Of a stretch of 64,000 bases of DNA, positions 51,690-60,605 are shown one piece after another. Where the stretch lies: the NCBI RefSeq assembly GCF_040438925.1, contig NZ_CP159258.1, positions 2,618,001 to 2,682,000 of the forward strand, in the 5' to 3' direction. This DNA is from Pseudomonas sp. MYb327. Lineage in GTDB: Bacteria > Pseudomonadota > Gammaproteobacteria > Pseudomonadales > Pseudomonadaceae. The notes beneath the pieces are model-generated. The model was not told the origin of the DNA, did not search any database, and worked only from the letters and a program-made list of their open reading frames with translations. Positions within the stretch are counted from its first letter, which is position 1, and every line of letters begins with the position of its first letter. Position numbers and translations under genes: made by a program.

Positions 51690-52610
51690 TCAATCGGCAC
51701 GGAAGTGTTGGCAGAGTGATTCTTGAAAATGCTCCAACAGAAAATCGACGAACACCCGTGTTTTGACCGGCAAAGATTTTTTGGAAGAGTAGTAAACCGA
51801 AACCACGCCTAGATCCACATACCAGTCGGGTAACAATCGAACCAGCTCACCACGTTGCAAGCGAGGCCAAGCGCGATCCAAAGGTAGCAGCGCGACGCCT
51901 AGCCCCATCACAGCACAGCTACACAGCGCTTCTGGGTCGTTCATGATGGCCGCTGGTTTTAAATTGATGTCGTACCGCCCTTCCCCAGAATCACGAAGCG
52001 TCCAGTTCAGCAAACGCCCTGAGTTGGTCGAACGCATTACGATGCCATCAACTCCCTGCAAATCGCTGGGTGTAGTGGGTAACGGCTTGCCATCCAGCCA
52101 TGACGGAGCCGCGACAGCCACGAGATGAAGTTTGGCCAGTTCTCGTGCCACAACGCCAGGCGATAATTCCATGCCACCACCGATAGCGACGTCAAAACCT
52201 TCACCGATCAAATCCACACGGCGGATTTCTAAATGCCAATCCGGCACCACTGCGGGGTAACGCTGCTTGAAGGTCTTGAGCAATGGCAATACATAATCGT
52301 AAGCCAAAGACGGTGACAAATTTACCCGCAATCGCCCGGCGGGGACTTCTCGGGCTTCGCCTATTTGGTTGATGGCCCCCTGAATGGTTTCCAGACCTTC
52401 TGCAACCTGTTGGTAGAACATCTCACCCGCCTCGGTGAGAGTGAGACTACGGGTGCTGCGGTGAAACAACCGCGCCCCCAGATTGGCTTCAAGCCGCGCA
52501 ACGTTCTTGCTCACGGCAGCGGAGGAAACCCCCATCCGCCGTGCGGCTTCGGAAAAACTGCTGGCTTCCGCGGCCCGGACGAAGGATTCAAGATTACCCA
52601 AGGTTTCCAT
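51690..52610 (-). CDS. LysR-family regulator, divergent to the NmrA-like reductase gene
   Basis: This 306-residue CrgA-like LysR protein starts METLGNLESFVRAAEASSFS, with RRMGVSSAAVSKNVARLEAN and LFHRSTRSLTLTEAG, and an effector domain beginning GRLRVNLSPSLAYDYVLPLL. Of three close starts, the ATG at 52610 has GGAG at the right distance. It is divergent from the NAD(P)-binding reductase gene at 52726 across about 115 bases and probably controls it. Confidence 0.9.
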   Translation of the reverse strand: METLGNLESFVRAAEASSFSEAARRMGVSSAAVSKNVARLEANLGARLFHRSTRSLTLTEAGEMFYQQVAEGLETIQGAINQIGEAREVPAGRLRVNLSPSLAYDYVLPLLKTFKQRYPAVVPDWHLEIRRVDLIGEGFDVAIGGGMELSPGVVARELAKLHLVAVAAPSWLDGKPLPTTPSDLQGVDGIVMRSTNSGRLLNWTLRDSGEGRYDINLKPAAIMNDPEALCSCAVMGLGVALLPLDRAWPRLQRGELVRLLPDWYVDLGVVSVYYSSKKSLPVKTRVFVDFLLEHFQESLCQHFRAD

Positions 52611-52725
52611 GCTCATCTCCAACTTCTGGTTGAAGCTGATTCTACCTATTGACGACTAATTAATCCTTGATGCTTTGGTCATGATGGGCTTCCTACCGGT
52701 TATTAAGATTGGAAAGCAAAACATC

Positions 52726-53595
52726 ATGGCGAAAATTCTCGTTACTGGCGCGACAGGCAGATTGGGCAATGCTGTCTTGCGTTCACTGGTTCAAAAAATC
52801 CCAGCATCAGACGTTGTGGCGATGGCACGTGATATTGAAAAGGCGGGGCCTCTGGCTGCATTAGGTTTAGAAGTGCGCCAAGGGGACTACACCGATTACG
52901 ATTCGCTGGTGGCGGCGTTCGAAGGCGTAGAAAAGGTCTACTTGGTGTCAGCCGTAGCGTTCAGTGATCGTCTTGCCCAACATAAAAACGTGATCATTGC
53001 TGCAGGCCGCGCGGGTGTTCGACATGTGGTTTACACCAGTATTCAACGGATCAACGATGAGCTGGCACCTATTGAAGGAGTGACGGAAAGTGATATAGCT
53101 ACCGAGCGATTGCTTGAGAAGTCGGGCCTCACGTACACGATTGTTCAACATCCGCTATACGCCAACGATTTGCCCTTCCTCATCGGTGCCAATGCGGCAA
53201 ATGAAGGCTTCAGCTCCCCAACTGGTCAAGGTCGAGCCAGCTTCGCCACTTTTGCCGAACTGGCAGAAGCCGGTGCCGCGCTGTTAACTCAAACAGGATA
53301 TGAAAATCGCACTTGCTTGCTGAATGCGGGACAGACGTGGTCTTTCCACGAGATCGCTGACGGATTGGCGAGACTGACGGGCAAGCCGGTGGATTACCAA
53401 CCCATTTCCGTTCAAGCATTCATCGCCGCTCGAGAGGCTCAAGGCTGGCCAACCTCGGTCGCAAAATTCCTCAGCGGCTGGGGTAATGCCATCGATAAAG
53501 GCGCTTTCGACCAGAGCAGTTCTACGCTTGAAAAACTGTTGGGACGCAAGCCGAAAGATCTTGAGGGCATTCTCAGGGCGGCTTTCTCTCTGTAA
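52726..53595 (+). CDS. NmrA-like / QorB-type NAD(P)H:quinone oxidoreductase (atypical SDR)
   Basis: The 289-residue protein has the nucleotide-binding start ILVTGATGRLGNAVLRSL, an RQGDYTDYDSLVAAFEGVEKV segment and YTSIQRINDELAPIEG. The LEKSGLTYTIVQHPLYANDL region belongs to the QorB/NmrA atypical short-chain family. It lacks the classical YxxxK dyad, as usual for this group. It probably reduces quinones or senses NADPH. The start at 52726 puts the glycine motif at residue 8; earlier in-frame ATGs lie in the LysR promoter. Confidence 0.88.
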   Translation: MAKILVTGATGRLGNAVLRSLVQKIPASDVVAMARDIEKAGPLAALGLEVRQGDYTDYDSLVAAFEGVEKVYLVSAVAFSDRLAQHKNVIIAAGRAGVRHVVYTSIQRINDELAPIEGVTESDIATERLLEKSGLTYTIVQHPLYANDLPFLIGANAANEGFSSPTGQGRASFATFAELAEAGAALLTQTGYENRTCLLNAGQTWSFHEIADGLARLTGKPVDYQPISVQAFIAAREAQGWPTSVAKFLSGWGNAIDKGAFDQSSSTLEKLLGRKPKDLEGILRAAFSL

Positions 53596-54113
53596 GTATT
53601 TGTTCTCCGTTTCTTCCCATGCCGTTCAGGTCCCTTGGCGCCTTGCCGGGATGCTTCGAGTTGAGGCTGGTAAACAGCCGCCTCAACTCACTATCAGGCA
53701 TCAGAGTAAATGGGTTCTCTGGAATTCGGCGGTTGATCAGGACAGCCAAACTCGATCGCTGCCTGGCCCTTTGCAAAATAGACTCCCCTTGCGCATTGGA
53801 TCCTTTACCAAGAACTATGCGTAACGTCCGATAATCGAACGATTTATTATTATATTTAACTATATGATTTTTAACGTTTTTATATGAAATTCCGAAAACA
53901 TAAAGGCAAGCAATCAATTAACCCACTTTTCAATGGATCCATAAATTGATTGACTGGCACTGCACGGTGTCAGGTACAGCGCCTGCCCGCTCATAAAAAT
54001 AACAAGGGTGTCGGGATGAATGAGTTCTCAATCGGGTTCAAGCTTCGGCTTACACCCAGCTTCGTATGCCTTTCTCGCTTTGCCGTTACGCAGCCTCTTC
54101 TCGAGGTGCAGCC
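53596..54113. other. Boundary region before the vanillate gene cluster
   Basis: About 520 bases. The left part (53600-53820) has open frames on several strands but no recognisable protein. The middle (53820-53950) is very AT-rich. A VanR-type palindrome sits at 53933. The right end carries the leader and GAGG site of the MFS gene. GC content appears to rise after this point. Confidence 0.45.
53933..53942. promoter_or_regulatory. VanR-type palindrome upstream of the MFS transporter gene
   Basis: ATGGATCCAT, in context CAATGGATCCATAAATTG, 172 bases before the MFS start codon. It resembles the VanR operator known from Caulobacter (ATTGGATCCAAT). Confidence 0.6.
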
Positions 54114-55448
54114 ATGAGTGTCGATCTGAAGAGCGTGGTAGATGAGCGTTCCATGGCGCGCTTCCAATGGCTGGCCGTGGGTATCTGTATTGTCCTGAAC
54201 ATGATCGATGGGTTCGACGTGCTGGTGATGGCCTTCACGGCCGCCTCGGTGTCTGCCGAATGGGGCTTGAACGGCGCGCAGATCGGGTTGCTGTTGAGTG
54301 CCGGATTGTTCGGCATGGCGGCAGGCTCTTTGTTCATTGCGCCGTGGGCGGATCGTTATGGACGTCGGCCATTGATCCTGTTTTGCCTGCTGCTCTCGGG
54401 GGCCGGCATGCTGTTGTCGGCCCTGAGCCAGACGCCACTGCAACTGGCGCTGCTGCGTGGCTTCACCGGCCTGGGGATCGGCGGAATCCTGGCCAGCAGC
54501 AACGTGATTGCCAGTGAATATGCCAACAAGCGCTGGCGCGGGCTGGCGGTGAGCCTGCAGTCCACCGGTTATGCCTTGGGTGCGACCCTGGGCGGGCTAT
54601 TGTCGGTGTGGCTGCTGACGCACTTTGGCTGGCGTTCGGTGTTCCTCTTCGGTGGCGCCGTGACCCTGGCGGTGATCCCTCTGGTGCTGCTGTACCTACC
54701 TGAATCGCTGGACTTCCTGATCGCCCGTCGCCCCGCAAATGCCTTGGCACGCATCAATCGCCTGGCCGCCCGCCTCGGCCAGCCGGCACTGCGTGAACTG
54801 CCCGTCGCCACATCAGCGCCAACTTCAGGCCGTGGCCGCCTGGCACAGTTGCTCTCGCCGGATTCGCGGCGCACCACCCTGCTGATCTGGCTGCTGTTCT
54901 TCCTGGTGATGTTCGGCTTCTACTTCGTGATGAGCTGGACGCCGAAGCTGCTGGTCTCGGCCGGGCTATCGGCACAGCAAGGCATCAGCGGCGGCGTGCT
55001 GCTGAGCGTAGGCGGCATCTTCGGCGCCGCGCTGATTGGCGGCCTGGCCTCGCGCTGGCGGCTGCCCCGGGTGCTGTCGCTGTTCATGCTCATTACCGCG
55101 GGCTTGCTGGTGCTGTTCGTCGGCTCCGCTTCATCAGTATCCATGGCACTCGGCCTGGGCCTGTTGATCGGCCTGTTCGCCAACGGTTGCGTGGCTGGTT
55201 TGTACGCGCTGTCGCCGATTGTCTACGACGCTTCTGTGCGTACCACGGGGGTTGGTTGGGGCATCGGTATCGGGCGCATCGGCGCGATCCTGTCGCCTAC
55301 GGTTGCCGGTCTATTGCTCGACAGCGGTTGGCAGCCATTGCACCTGTATGGGGTGTTTGCCGTGGTCTTCGTGATTGCCGCCGCCGTGTTGCTGCAACTG
55401 CGGCCCAAGGCCCAGACACAACCAGGTGCCGAGCCTATCCAGGCCTGA
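54114..55448 (+). CDS. MFS transporter, aromatic acid:H+ symporter type (vanillate/4-hydroxybenzoate uptake)
   Basis: The 444-residue protein has 12 membrane segments. The AAHS signatures are the acidic MIDGFDVLVMAFTA in segment 1, the loop WADRYGRRPLILF between segments 2 and 3, and GLGIGGILASSNVIASEYAN. These carriers bring aromatic acids such as vanillate, 4-hydroxybenzoate or protocatechuate across the inner membrane. GAGG precedes the ATG at 54114. With the OprD-type porin 80 bases downstream and vanAB nearby it fits a VanK/PcaK-like role. A VanR-type palindrome lies upstream. Confidence 0.9.
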   Translation: MSVDLKSVVDERSMARFQWLAVGICIVLNMIDGFDVLVMAFTAASVSAEWGLNGAQIGLLLSAGLFGMAAGSLFIAPWADRYGRRPLILFCLLLSGAGMLLSALSQTPLQLALLRGFTGLGIGGILASSNVIASEYANKRWRGLAVSLQSTGYALGATLGGLLSVWLLTHFGWRSVFLFGGAVTLAVIPLVLLYLPESLDFLIARRPANALARINRLAARLGQPALRELPVATSAPTSGRGRLAQLLSPDSRRTTLLIWLLFFLVMFGFYFVMSWTPKLLVSAGLSAQQGISGGVLLSVGGIFGAALIGGLASRWRLPRVLSLFMLITAGLLVLFVGSASSVSMALGLGLLIGLFANGCVAGLYALSPIVYDASVRTTGVGWGIGIGRIGAILSPTVAGLLLDSGWQPLHLYGVFAVVFVIAAAVLLQLRPKAQTQPGAEPIQA

Positions 55449-55528
55449 GCCATGCAGATCTGAGCCGCGCAAAACAGTAGCGATGCCCGCCCTCGCTACT
55501 GACAACAACTTCCAGGAAAACAACAATA

Positions 55529-56779
55529 ATGACTTACTTTCCTCTCCCTCCCCGGGCTCTGCTCGGCGGTGCAATAGCGTTTGCCCTGATGCCTTCGGCG
55601 TACGCTGAAAGCAACGGTTTTTTCGAAGATTCCAAGACCAGCCTGACCCTGCGGAACTACTATTTCAATCGTGACTTCAACGATCCCGGCGCCAGCAAGA
55701 GCAAGATAGAAGAATGGGCTCAGGGCGCGATTCTCAAGTTCAGCTCCGGTTATACCCCAGGCGTTGTCGGCTTTGGCCTTGACGGTATCGCGATGCTGGG
55801 CGTCAAGCTCGACAGCGGCCCGCAACGCAGCGGTTCGGAGCTGCTGCCGGTGCACGACGATGGTCGCTCCGCCGACGACTACGGACGCGCGGGGCTGGCG
55901 GCAAAAATGCGTATTTCCGCCACCGAGCTGATGCTCGGCGAGCTCATGCCGGATATTCCGCTGCTGCGCTACGACGACGGTCGCCTGCTGCCACAGACCT
56001 TCCAGGGCGCCATGCTGGTGTCCCGAGAGCTTCCCGGCCTGAGCCTTCAGGGCGGTCAATACACCTCGGTGAGTCTGCGCAATTCCTCGGACATGCAAGA
56101 CCTCTCGGCCTGGGCTGCGCCCACCGTCATGTCGGACGGTTTCAACTATGCGGGCGCCGAATACCGCTTCAACGAGCAACAGACCCTGATCGGCGCCTGG
56201 CACTCGCAGCTCGAAGACATCTATCAGCAAAGCTACCTGAACCTTCTACACAAACAGAAGCTCGGTGACTGGAACCTGGGCGCGAACCTGGGTTATTTCA
56301 TCGACAAGGATGATGGCAGCGCCCTGATCGGCCATGTGCAAAGCCATACCGCCTACGGACTGTTCTCTGCCAACCTGGGTGGCCATACCCTGTACCTGGG
56401 GCTGCAAAAGGTCAGCGGCGATACTGGCTGGATGTCGGTGTATGGCAGCAGTGGGCGGACCCTGGGCAACGACATGTTCAACGGCAACTTCAGTAACGCC
56501 GACGAGCGCTCCTGGCAGGCGCGTTATGACTACAACTTCGTCGCCGTCGGCATTCCCGGTCTGCTGCTGATGACCCGCTATGGTCACGGCGACAACGCCA
56601 CCACCAAGGCCGGCAGCAATGGCAAGGAATGGGAACGTGACACCGAAGTCAGCTACACCCTGCAAAGCGGCCCACTGAAAAACCTCAGCGTGCGGGTCAA
56701 CAACGCCACCAACCGTCGCAGCTTCAACAGCGACTTCGATCAGACCCGGGTGATCGTCAGCTACCCCCTGTCACTCTAG
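55529..56779 (+). CDS. OprD-family porin of the vanillate cluster (OpdK-like)
   Basis: The 416-residue outer-membrane protein has a signal peptide (cut after AYA, residue 26) and the OprD-type start NGFFEDSKTSLTLRNYYFNR. It also has SSGYTPGVVGFGLDGIAMLG, DYGRAGLAAKMRISATELML and the barrel end TRVIVSYPLSL. OpdK of P. aeruginosa is a vanillate channel of this family. Position in one transcript with the aromatic-acid MFS gene, and next to vanR, suggests the same substrate. AGGA lies before the ATG. Confidence 0.9.
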   Translation: MTYFPLPPRALLGGAIAFALMPSAYAESNGFFEDSKTSLTLRNYYFNRDFNDPGASKSKIEEWAQGAILKFSSGYTPGVVGFGLDGIAMLGVKLDSGPQRSGSELLPVHDDGRSADDYGRAGLAAKMRISATELMLGELMPDIPLLRYDDGRLLPQTFQGAMLVSRELPGLSLQGGQYTSVSLRNSSDMQDLSAWAAPTVMSDGFNYAGAEYRFNEQQTLIGAWHSQLEDIYQQSYLNLLHKQKLGDWNLGANLGYFIDKDDGSALIGHVQSHTAYGLFSANLGGHTLYLGLQKVSGDTGWMSVYGSSGRTLGNDMFNGNFSNADERSWQARYDYNFVAVGIPGLLLMTRYGHGDNATTKAGSNGKEWERDTEVSYTLQSGPLKNLSVRVNNATNRRSFNSDFDQTRVIVSYPLSL

Positions 56780-56863
56780 TCCTCCCGCACGGGGCGCTTG
56801 TCGCCCCTGCATCTCCTCTTCCCTTGCGGTACTATGGCGCCCTCCCCTCTGGAAGTCGCCTGC

Positions 56864-57577
56864 ATGAGCAAACCGGGTCAAATGGTGCTGGTCGCACTGC
56901 GCAAAATGATTGCCTCGGGCGAACTGGCGGCCGGTGAGCGGCTGATGGAGATCCCGACGGCGGAACGCTTCGGCGTCTCGCGCATGCCGGTGCGCATGGC
57001 CTTCCTCACCCTGGAACAAGAAGGTTTGCTGGTACGCCATGGTGGCCGGGGCTATCAAGTGCGCTCGGTGAGTGCCGACGATATCGCTGGCGCCGTGGAG
57101 GTGCGTGGTGTGCTGGAGGGTCTCGCTGCGCGGCAGAGCGCCGAACGCGGCTTGAGTGAGCAAGCACAGGTGGCGCTGCGCGAATGCTTGGTGCAAGGCG
57201 ATGCACTGTTCGACAAAGGTTACGTGACGGAAGAAGACCTCGAGGCGTTCCATGACCTCAACATGCGTTTTCACCAGGTGATCGTCGACAGCAGCGCCAA
57301 CCCGGCGATTGCCGAAGCCCTGGCGCGCAACGATCATCGCCCCTTCGCTTCAGTGTCGGCGCTGGCGATCGATCGCCAGGACATGGCGCGCGAATACCGG
57401 CGCTTCAACTTCGCTCACATGCAACACCACTCGGTCTTCGACGCGCTGGTCAGCCGCCAGGGCGCACGCGCTGAGGCCATCATGCGCGAACACGCCAATG
57501 CGACACTGCGCTACGCCGAGGTATTCGGTGCGATCGGCAACGGCGACCGGATGAAAGTGATCGCCCGCGGCGAGTGA
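56864..57577 (+). CDS. vanR: VanR-like GntR/FCD regulator of the vanillate genes
   Basis: The 237-residue repressor has a GntR winged helix (IASGELAAGERLMEIPTAER, FGVSRMPVRMAFLTLEQEG) and an FCD domain (FHDLNMRFHQVIVDSSANP, a late HHSVFDALVSRQG). VanR repressors of this family release DNA on binding vanillate, and their known operator (ATTGGATCCAAT in Caulobacter) is close to the AATGGATCCATT palindromes found here before vanA and the MFS gene. The start at 56864 follows GGAAG; an ATG at 56834 is possible. It converges on vanB. Confidence 0.87.
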   Translation: MSKPGQMVLVALRKMIASGELAAGERLMEIPTAERFGVSRMPVRMAFLTLEQEGLLVRHGGRGYQVRSVSADDIAGAVEVRGVLEGLAARQSAERGLSEQAQVALRECLVQGDALFDKGYVTEEDLEAFHDLNMRFHQVIVDSSANPAIAEALARNDHRPFASVSALAIDRQDMAREYRRFNFAHMQHHSVFDALVSRQGARAEAIMREHANATLRYAEVFGAIGNGDRMKVIARGE

Positions 57578-57586
57578 TCGGCCGGT

Positions 57587-58537
57587 TCAGAGATCCAGCA
57601 CCAACAGCTTGGACTTGGCCCGTGAGCAGCAGGGCGTGAACTGATCGTTGGCCGCTTGCTCTTCTTCGGTGAGGAACAGGTCACGGTGCTCCGGCACCCC
57701 TTCCAGCACACGGGTCAGGCAGGTCCCGCAGATGCCCTGCTCACAGGAAAGCGCAATCTCGACGCCGTGGCTTTCCAGCACCTGGACCACCGTCTTGTCG
57801 GCCGGAATGTCGAACACCTGCCCGCTGCTGCCCAGCTTGACCTGGAACGACCCGTCGGCACTGGTATCCACCGGCGCCGCGGCGAAGTATTCACGGTGCA
57901 ATTGCTCGTCGCTCCAGCCCTGGGCCTTGGCGCTGTCGAGCACATGCTGCATGAAACCTGAAGGACCGCAGACGTACAGGTGCACGTCAGGTTGCGGATG
58001 GGCCAGGACCTTGGCGGCATCCAGGCGTGAATCGGCCTCTTCATCGAAATGCAGGTGCACGTGATCGGCAAAGGATGCCCCTTTGAGTCGCTCGACAAAC
58101 GCTGCGCGCTCACTGGAACGAGCGCAGTAGTGCAGCTCGAAATCGGCACCATTGTGGGCCAGGTGCTCGGCCATGCACAGGATCGGGGTGATGCCGATGC
58201 CACCGGCGAACAACAGGCTGCGCCGACCCTCGGCCACCAGCGGGAACAGGTTGCGCGGCTCACTGATGAACAGTCGATCGCCGCTGTTGATCTGCTCATG
58301 CAGGCTTTGGGAACCACCGCGCGAGGCGACATCCTTGAGTACGCCGATCAGGTAGCGATGGCGCTCTTGCGGGTGATTGCACAGCGAGTACTGGCGGATC
58401 AGCCCGCCGGGCAAGTGCACGTCGATATGGGCGCCGGCACTGAAGCCGGGCAACTCCCCTCCTTGTGCACAAGCCAGCTCGTAGCTGCAAATATCCAACG
58501 CTTCGTTGTTGCGGGATGTCACGACGACTTCAATCAT
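57587..58537 (-). CDS. vanB: Vanillate O-demethylase reductase subunit
   Basis: This 316-residue electron-transfer subunit takes electrons from NADH through FMN and a plant-type [2Fe-2S] centre to VanA. Order of domains: flavin part (RQYSLCNHPQERHRYLIGVL), nucleotide part (LLFAGGIGITPILCMAEHL, LYVCGPSGFM), and C-terminal ferredoxin with CEQGICGTCLTRVLEG and a last cysteine in TPCCSRAK. This phthalate-dioxygenase-reductase layout is that of VanB. AAGG precedes the ATG at 58537. It is transcribed after vanA with 74 bases between. Confidence 0.94.
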   Translation of the reverse strand: MIEVVVTSRNNEALDICSYELACAQGGELPGFSAGAHIDVHLPGGLIRQYSLCNHPQERHRYLIGVLKDVASRGGSQSLHEQINSGDRLFISEPRNLFPLVAEGRRSLLFAGGIGITPILCMAEHLAHNGADFELHYCARSSERAAFVERLKGASFADHVHLHFDEEADSRLDAAKVLAHPQPDVHLYVCGPSGFMQHVLDSAKAQGWSDEQLHREYFAAAPVDTSADGSFQVKLGSSGQVFDIPADKTVVQVLESHGVEIALSCEQGICGTCLTRVLEGVPEHRDLFLTEEEQAANDQFTPCCSRAKSKLLVLDL

Positions 58538-58611
58538 GGCGCACCTTCAAGACCGGCCACCGCAGTGGCCGTGAACAGGATCAATGGGAGTGGACTGGCG
58601 TAGTGCTCGAG

Positions 58612-59670
58612 CTAGTTTGCCGTGGCGATCAGCTCGACAGCCGGCGCGCGCTCACGGGCGATGATTCGCTCCAGCACGCGCCTGGATTGCACACCACCGG
58701 CATCGATATTGAGCTTGAGCAGGTTGCGTTCGGGATTGGCCAGCAGGTTCTTCTGCTGCTGTTCGAGCATGTCGAGGTCTTCGCTGAAGATCTTGCCCTG
58801 GCCCTCGCGGATGCTGGCGGTCAGTTCTTCGTCTTGGGGATTGAAATTGCGCGCCATGCCCCAGAAGTACCAGATCGACGTCTCGGTTTCCGGGGTGATG
58901 AAGTCGACCACGATACTCGCGGCCTTGTGTTTCGGCTCGGCGTCATAACCGCCCTTGCCGGCGTGGGCCACGCCTACCTCGATCAACACGTGGCTGGGTG
59001 GGCTGAAGCGGCAGATCTGCCAGCGGTCCACCGGTACGTCATCGGCCAGGTTATTGCCACGCAGGGCCATGCGCCAGAACGGCGGCGCCATGATGTTTTC
59101 CATATGCCGCGCGGTGACCACCTCGTCACCTTCGACGGTGGTGACCGGTGCCACTTCATCGATCTCTTTCTGGCCGATGCTCGAGGCGTGCACGTAGGTT
59201 TCGTGGGTGAGGTCCATCAGGTTATCGATCATCAATCGATAGTCGCAATTGATGTGGAACAGCCCGCCGCCGTAGGCCCACTCCTCGCTGACCGCCCACT
59301 CCAGATGATGGATCAGTGCAGGGTCAGCCTTGTCCTGCTCCCCGGGCCAGACCCAGATGAAACCGTAACGCTCTTCAACGGCGTAAGTCTTGTTGCACGG
59401 AAAGCCCCGTACGCGCTGGCCGGGCATTTCGACGGTCTTGCCATCGCAGCCCATAACCAGGCCGTGGTAGCCACAAACCAGGTTGCCGTTCTCGACATAC
59501 CCCAGTGAAAGGGGCGCGCCGCGATGCGGGCAAAAATTCTCGACGGCGGCCACGCGCCCTTCTTTCCCACGATAGAAGACGATTTTCTCACCGCAAATCT
59601 GCCGCCCCAGGGGCTTGGAAGCGATCTCGTCGGGAGTGCAGGCGACATACCAGGTGTTTTTCGGATACAT
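58612..59670 (-). CDS. vanA: Vanillate O-demethylase oxygenase subunit (Rieske)
   Basis: This 352-residue Rieske non-haem iron oxygenase removes the methyl group of vanillate to give protocatechuate and formaldehyde. Rieske ligands are C47, H49, C66, H69 (FCPHRGAPLSLG and LVCGYHG). The mononuclear iron site is in DNLMDLTHETYVHASSIG (two His, with the bridging Asp). Length and motifs match VanA. GGAG precedes the ATG at 59670, and VanR-type palindromes lie 28 and about 90 bases upstream. Protocatechuate catabolic genes are not in the window. Confidence 0.94.
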   Translation of the reverse strand: MYPKNTWYVACTPDEIASKPLGRQICGEKIVFYRGKEGRVAAVENFCPHRGAPLSLGYVENGNLVCGYHGLVMGCDGKTVEMPGQRVRGFPCNKTYAVEERYGFIWVWPGEQDKADPALIHHLEWAVSEEWAYGGGLFHINCDYRLMIDNLMDLTHETYVHASSIGQKEIDEVAPVTTVEGDEVVTARHMENIMAPPFWRMALRGNNLADDVPVDRWQICRFSPPSHVLIEVGVAHAGKGGYDAEPKHKAASIVVDFITPETETSIWYFWGMARNFNPQDEELTASIREGQGKIFSEDLDMLEQQQKNLLANPERNLLKLNIDAGGVQSRRVLERIIARERAPAVELIATAN

Positions 59671-59697
59671 AGGAATCTCCGGGACAGGCTTGTTTTT

Positions 59698-59707
59698 ATG
59701 GATCCAT
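59698..59707. promoter_or_regulatory. VanR-type operator close to vanA
   Basis: ATGGATCCAT, 28 bases upstream of the vanA start codon, where a bound repressor would block the promoter or elongation. Confidence 0.65.
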
Positions 59708-59757
59708 TTGATCGGATAAACCTGATTAACGTCAAGCTTTTTACCGCATATCGATAG

Positions 59758-59773
59758 TTAATGGATCCATTAA
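59758..59773. promoter_or_regulatory. Perfect 16-base VanR-type palindrome upstream of vanA
   Basis: TTAATGGATCCATTAA is fully self-complementary and shares its core with the sites at 53933 and 59698. Two sites about 60 bases apart suggest cooperative or looping repression. Confidence 0.7.
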
Positions 59774-59820
59774 AGCCAAATCAGCGGTATTAACCTTTTA
59801 AGGCCTGATGCAGGCCAAGT

Positions 59821-59907
59821 CGGTCCCGACTACGTGGACCGGAGTTCCTACAGGAAAGCCGCGACCGGTTACTGGCGCACGCCAAGGCCAAGTCGGCGAG
59901 CGCCTGA
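59821..59907 (+). pseudogene. Coding-like C-terminal fragment before a terminator
   Basis: The frame reads RSRLRGPEFLQESRDRLLAH and then AKAKSASA before a TGA at 59905. It is followed 13 bases later by a strong terminator. This looks like the last part of a gene whose front was replaced by the van cluster. The family was not identified, and the fragment is short. Confidence 0.3.
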
Positions 59908-59920
59908 CCGGGGCGCATAA

Positions 59921-59952
59921 AAAATCCGATGCCAATACAGGCATCGGATTTT
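59921..59952. terminator. Strong terminator hairpin
   Basis: AAAATCCGATGCC (59921-59933) and GGCATCGGATTTT (59940-59952) form a perfect 13-bp stem with a 6-base loop. It has flanking A and T runs, so it can work in both directions. Confidence 0.85.
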
Positions 59953-60130
59953 CATTTCTAGCGATGACAGGTAAAGCAGAGCGGCTTAACTGTCAGGCGC
60001 TAGGCCTATGGGGAACTGACCCAAACGTGGTCCCCACTCCACCGAGTCCATCGAGGAGTGGATTCTTTGCTCAATCCTCCTTTGGTCTGGCAGGCGCTTG
60101 AACATCTCCGGGCAAAGGAAGATCAAAAAC

Positions 60131-60478
60131 ATGGATTTACATGAAATCAAAAGCTACGGCGAGAGACTGCACTTCGCTTACACCCTCCGTGGGTTTCCAA
60201 AACTTTACGCGCTATCACACCGAATCGGCGTTACGGAAAGTGCCCTGAGTCGATGGTTCAGATCGGAGCCAATCAGCCTGGAGAACTTTGCCAAGCTATG
60301 CGTCGAACTGAATGTGAATGCCGACTGGCTTCTGCTCGGCCGAGGGGAATACACGATTTCCGCGATGCATGACGCGCCGCATCGAAAAGCCCTCGCAGAC
60401 ACAATTGAAAGGATGGCCGACACCGACGTACGCAACCTTGCCAAATTCCTTGTCGAGGTGATCACTCCAGCACCTTGA
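60131..60478 (+). CDS. Small phage-repressor-type (XRE/CI-like) helix-turn-helix protein
   Basis: The 115 residues start MDLHEIKSYGERLHFAYTLR. They contain a lambda-repressor-type helix-turn-helix (YALSHRIGVTESALSRWFRS, then ISLENFAKLCVELNVNADWL), ending in a helical tail (DTIERMADTDVRNLAKFLVE). It lacks a peptidase domain. AAGGAAG precedes the ATG at 60131, better than a TTG at 60098. It lies 127 bases upstream of an unknown 370-residue protein gene on the same strand and may control it. Such regulators often accompany prophage-derived cargo. Confidence 0.8.
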   Translation: MDLHEIKSYGERLHFAYTLRGFPKLYALSHRIGVTESALSRWFRSEPISLENFAKLCVELNVNADWLLLGRGEYTISAMHDAPHRKALADTIERMADTDVRNLAKFLVEVITPAP

Positions 60479-60605
60479 GTGCCACGCAAAATTCTGGCTG
60501 GAATTCGTGAGCCATGCTCAAGCGATTCAGCTTCAAGAACAGTGCGGTGTTGATACCGTCCTAGAAGCCCATGCAATCGCGCTCGGGCATTTGTAGGAGA
60601 TCATC

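Noticed and set aside
58465..59508. 347-codon + strand frame opposite vanA
   Set aside because: The minus strand encodes a full Rieske oxygenase with all ligands; the + strand frame has no family features.
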